36,142 nt of DNA. It comes from Croceitalea sp. (GTDB lineage Bacteria; Bacteroidota; Bacteroidia; Flavobacteriales; Flavobacteriaceae). A model generated the notes under the pieces. The model ran no database searches. It was not told the DNA's origin and was given only the letters and a program-made list of their open reading frames with translations. The position numbers were made by a program, and so were the translations under genes. Location of the stretch: assembly GCA_013001145.1 (NCBI GenBank), contig JABDND010000188.1, forward strand, positions 1 through 36,142. The letters run 5' to 3'. Shown here piece by piece: positions 34,580 to 36,142 of the stretch. Every line of letters starts with the position of its first letter. The first letter of the stretch is position 1.

Positions 34580-34613
34580 TTGGTTTTTGAAACGAAAATA
34601 TTTTTTAGCTTTG
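34580..34613 (+). promoter_or_regulatory. Promoter of tRNA-Leu (TTG / TAGCTTTG)
   Basis: TTG at 34580-34582 is 23 nt before a perfect TAGCTTTG (34606-34613); a second TTG at 34587-34589 gives 16 nt. The box ends 12 nt before the tRNA, as expected for a stable RNA gene. Confidence 0.6.
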
Positions 34614-34625
34614 CAGTCCGGTTTT

Positions 34626-34707
34626 GCCTTGGTGGCGGAATTGGTAGACGCGCTGGATTCAAAATCCAGTTCTTTCGGGAGTGTGGGTTCGATTCCCACC
34701 CAAGGTA
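34626..34707 (+). tRNA. tRNA-Leu (anticodon CAA)
   Basis: An 82-nt tRNA with acceptor stem GCCTTGG/CCAAGGT (G-U closing pair), D-arm GGCGGAATTGGTAGACGC, anticodon stem-loop CTGGA-TTCAAAA-TCCAG giving anticodon CAA, a long variable arm (TTCTTTCGGGAGT) as in class II tRNAs, and T-arm GTGGG-TTCGATT-CCCAC. The 3' CCA is not encoded. It reads UUG codons. Its own promoter and terminator flank it, so it is a single-gene unit. Confidence 0.96.
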
Positions 34708-34711
34708 CTTT

Positions 34712-34743
34712 AAAGCCCTCAATGAATTTTGAGGGCTTTTTTT
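34712..34743 (+). terminator. Terminator of tRNA-Leu
   Basis: 11-bp perfect stem AAAGCCCTCAA/TTGAGGGCTTT around a 6-nt loop, ending in seven T. It starts 5 nt after the tRNA. Confidence 0.9.
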
Positions 34744-34996
34744 AATGGTATCAGGCCCAATGGACAATGGCAGCTTTATTAGTAAAAGACTTGATGGGGC
34801 AAGCTCCAGGCCATTTTTCAAAAATGCTTATAATCACTAAAGGATTGATTTTAAGAAACATCATTATCGTTTATAAAAAGCCAATTATTATCTTAGTACA
34901 TAATTGAATTGTCGATATCTACCTGATTTTCTTTTCGGTCCAAGGCTTAATTTTTAAGTGCGAATGGAATCATGGCACTTAAATCATAAATTATTG
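34744..34996. other. Non-coding gap before the signalling gene
   Basis: About 250 nt with no gene that I can support. The only clear structure is the inverted repeat at 34953-34983. The longest plus-strand reading frame starting ATG near 34745 is only 31 codons and resembles nothing known. Confidence 0.5.
34953..34983. repeat. 9-bp inverted repeat before the signalling gene
   Basis: TTTAAGTGC (34953-34961) and GCACTTAAA (34975-34983), perfect, spaced by 13 nt, ending 13 nt before the ATG at 34997. Spacing (22 nt centre to centre) suits a dimeric regulator on adjacent major-groove faces, or an mRNA hairpin over the ribosome entry site. Confidence 0.55.
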
Positions 34997-36142
34997 ATGA
35001 AAACTGCAGTCGTAACCCCCTTGGAAACTCGAATATTGCTCATTGCTGATGATTCGTTTTTTTTGAACAAATTAAAACAATCGTTGGAAAATCTAGTATC
35101 CGATGTTCAAGTGCTACAAGATACACAAAAGGCAATCGCATACCTGAAAACTACAGACCTTGACATAATTGTTATGGATGTAGCATCGCACTACGCCATT
35201 GAACTTATTCAATCTTTGAAAAAAAATACGGCGACCAAGAATATCCCCATTATAGCGGTAGGAAACCAAGAACAAGAAGGTCAATTGGAAATAGCGTTGC
35301 AATATGGGGCCAATGACATTTTGAGCGCTCCTTTTCTACCTATTGAATTACAGCAACGTATTAATTTCCAACATCAATTTTTGAAATTGAAAAGAGACGA
35401 TGTTGAATCACTACAGACCGATAAGGACTATTTTTTGGCTGTTGACATTTTGAATGAGGGCCATATGGTTCAAAATTTAGACGATATCATCATTTCTGCT
35501 AATAAAGCGGCCGGCACTATTTTAAAGTATGAAGTCAATGACCTCGTAGGTAAAACTATGGACAGTTCATATTTTAGGGTAGCACACGAAAACGGCACTG
35601 CTTTTACCAATGATGAATATCCATGGGTCATCGCCAAAAAAACCGGCACAAAGGTCACTGATATGGTCATGAACGTTTTAAATGGCAATGGAAAAAAAAC
35701 AACATTGACAGTAAATGCCGCTCCTGTATTGAGCAAGGGTGAAACCCTTACAGGAACCGTTATCACTTTTCAAGATATAACGCCGATCAAACTGGCAGAG
35801 AAGCAGTACAAAAGTTTTTTTAAGGAAAACATAATGCCATTGTATTGGTTGGAAATGACCAATCCCATACCCACCAGTCTGCCGATCAAAGAACAGGTAA
35901 AGGCTCTCTTTAGAGAAGCCATTATTAAAGACTTGAGCTTGCCCATGCTGCCCTTATATGAATTTGAAAACCCAGAAGACATCATCGGCAAACCAATGAC
36001 CAACGCATTTAGCCCAGAATCGGTAAAACCTGGAAGCCCTGTCGTTTCTTTTTTTGAAACCATGTTTGATAATGGCTATGTGGCAAAAGATGTGGAACGC
36101 TTTGGCAAGAACCAAAATAACGTAGAAAAATGTTTTCTCAAC
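34997..36142 (+). CDS. Receiver-PAS signalling protein (N-terminal part; partial)
   Basis: Open for 382 codons to the window end without a stop. The start ATG is followed by KTAVVTPLETRILLIADDS. Residues about 12-135 form a response-regulator receiver domain: acidic pair in IADDS, phospho-acceptor Asp in DIIVMDVAS, PIIAVGNQEQEG, and GANDILSAPF. The conserved Thr/Ser of strand 4 is Gly and the conserved Lys of K-P-F is Ala, so switching may be impaired. Residues about 150-270 are a PAS domain (ILKYEVNDLVGKTM and VITFQDITPIKLAEKQ); a second PAS-like unit follows from about 275 (FENPEDIIGKPMTNAF). The output (histidine kinase, GGDEF or other) is beyond the edge. Confidence 0.8.
   Translation, partial: MKTAVVTPLETRILLIADDSFFLNKLKQSLENLVSDVQVLQDTQKAIAYLKTTDLDIIVMDVASHYAIELIQSLKKNTATKNIPIIAVGNQEQEGQLEIALQYGANDILSAPFLPIELQQRINFQHQFLKLKRDDVESLQTDKDYFLAVDILNEGHMVQNLDDIIISANKAAGTILKYEVNDLVGKTMDSSYFRVAHENGTAFTNDEYPWVIAKKTGTKVTDMVMNVLNGNGKKTTLTVNAAPVLSKGETLTGTVITFQDITPIKLAEKQYKSFFKENIMPLYWLEMTNPIPTSLPIKEQVKALFREAIIKDLSLPMLPLYEFENPEDIIGKPMTNAFSPESVKPGSPVVSFFETMFDNGYVAKDVERFGKNQNNVEKCFLN

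Noticed and set aside
34558-34821. Minus-strand reading frame of 87 codons with GWESNPHSRKNWILNPARLP
   Set aside because: It is the antisense of tRNA-Leu and a familiar artefact of tRNA-complement translation; the tRNA with its promoter and terminator explains the sequence.

Overview
The window looks like chromosomal DNA of a marine-type member of the Flavobacteriaceae (Bacteroidota). Evidence: AT-rich, lysine-rich coding; at least eight promoters of the Bacteroidota form (TTG, 17-23 nt, TAnnTTTG) with little Shine-Dalgarno; a secreted protease with a type IX secretion (T9SS) sorting tail; an HTTM-family membrane protein; and family-typical proteins such as DUF4286 and DUF6428. Genus is not resolved; a Muricauda/Maribacter-like relative is a guess. 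No insertion sequences, phage genes, CRISPR arrays or rRNA were seen.

Layout. 1-250: N-terminus of an AlkB-like alkane monooxygenase (minus, cut by the window edge). 314-9558 (minus): a genome-maintenance block, with mfd (transcription-coupled repair) following a compact four-gene ligase-associated DNA-damage set: beta-CASP exonuclease, ATP-dependent ligase, Lhr-like DEXH helicase, PdeM phosphoesterase. 9646-14781: a TerB-like gene (+), fbp (-), then a plus-strand run of GNAT acetyltransferase, aspartate kinase and a two-domain OlsF-like aminolipid acyltransferase. 14778-16546 (minus): a small arsenic-response operon (arsR, DUF6428, GNAT, arsC) behind a palindromic operator, without an efflux pump in the window. 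16627-17491: TM2 and VOC proteins.

17526-23978 (minus) is a long tightly packed run read in the order TPR protein, DUF4286, gamma-glutamylcyclotransferase-like, rsmA, mgtE, cupin, 2-hydroxyacid dehydrogenase, DUF1801. 24048-27617 (minus): ribF, HTTM protein and serS, the last with its own promoter. 27672-32095 (plus): a large reprolysin-type metalloprotease bearing a T9SS tail, translationally coupled to a surface-type lipoprotein. 32099-34481 (minus): prs, rplY and pth. 34626-34707: tRNA-Leu(CAA) with its own promoter and terminator. 34997 to the end (plus): the start of a multidomain receiver/PAS signalling protein.

Most of the window is ordinary core genome. The system of most interest is the four-gene DNA repair operon, which belongs to a family already described. 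Smaller points of interest are the coupling of an acetyltransferase to aspartate kinase, the pump-less ars operon with Cys-Cys-tailed proteins, the protease/lipoprotein pair, the degenerate receiver domain at the right edge, and the repeated coincidence of promoter -7 boxes with false TTG starts.
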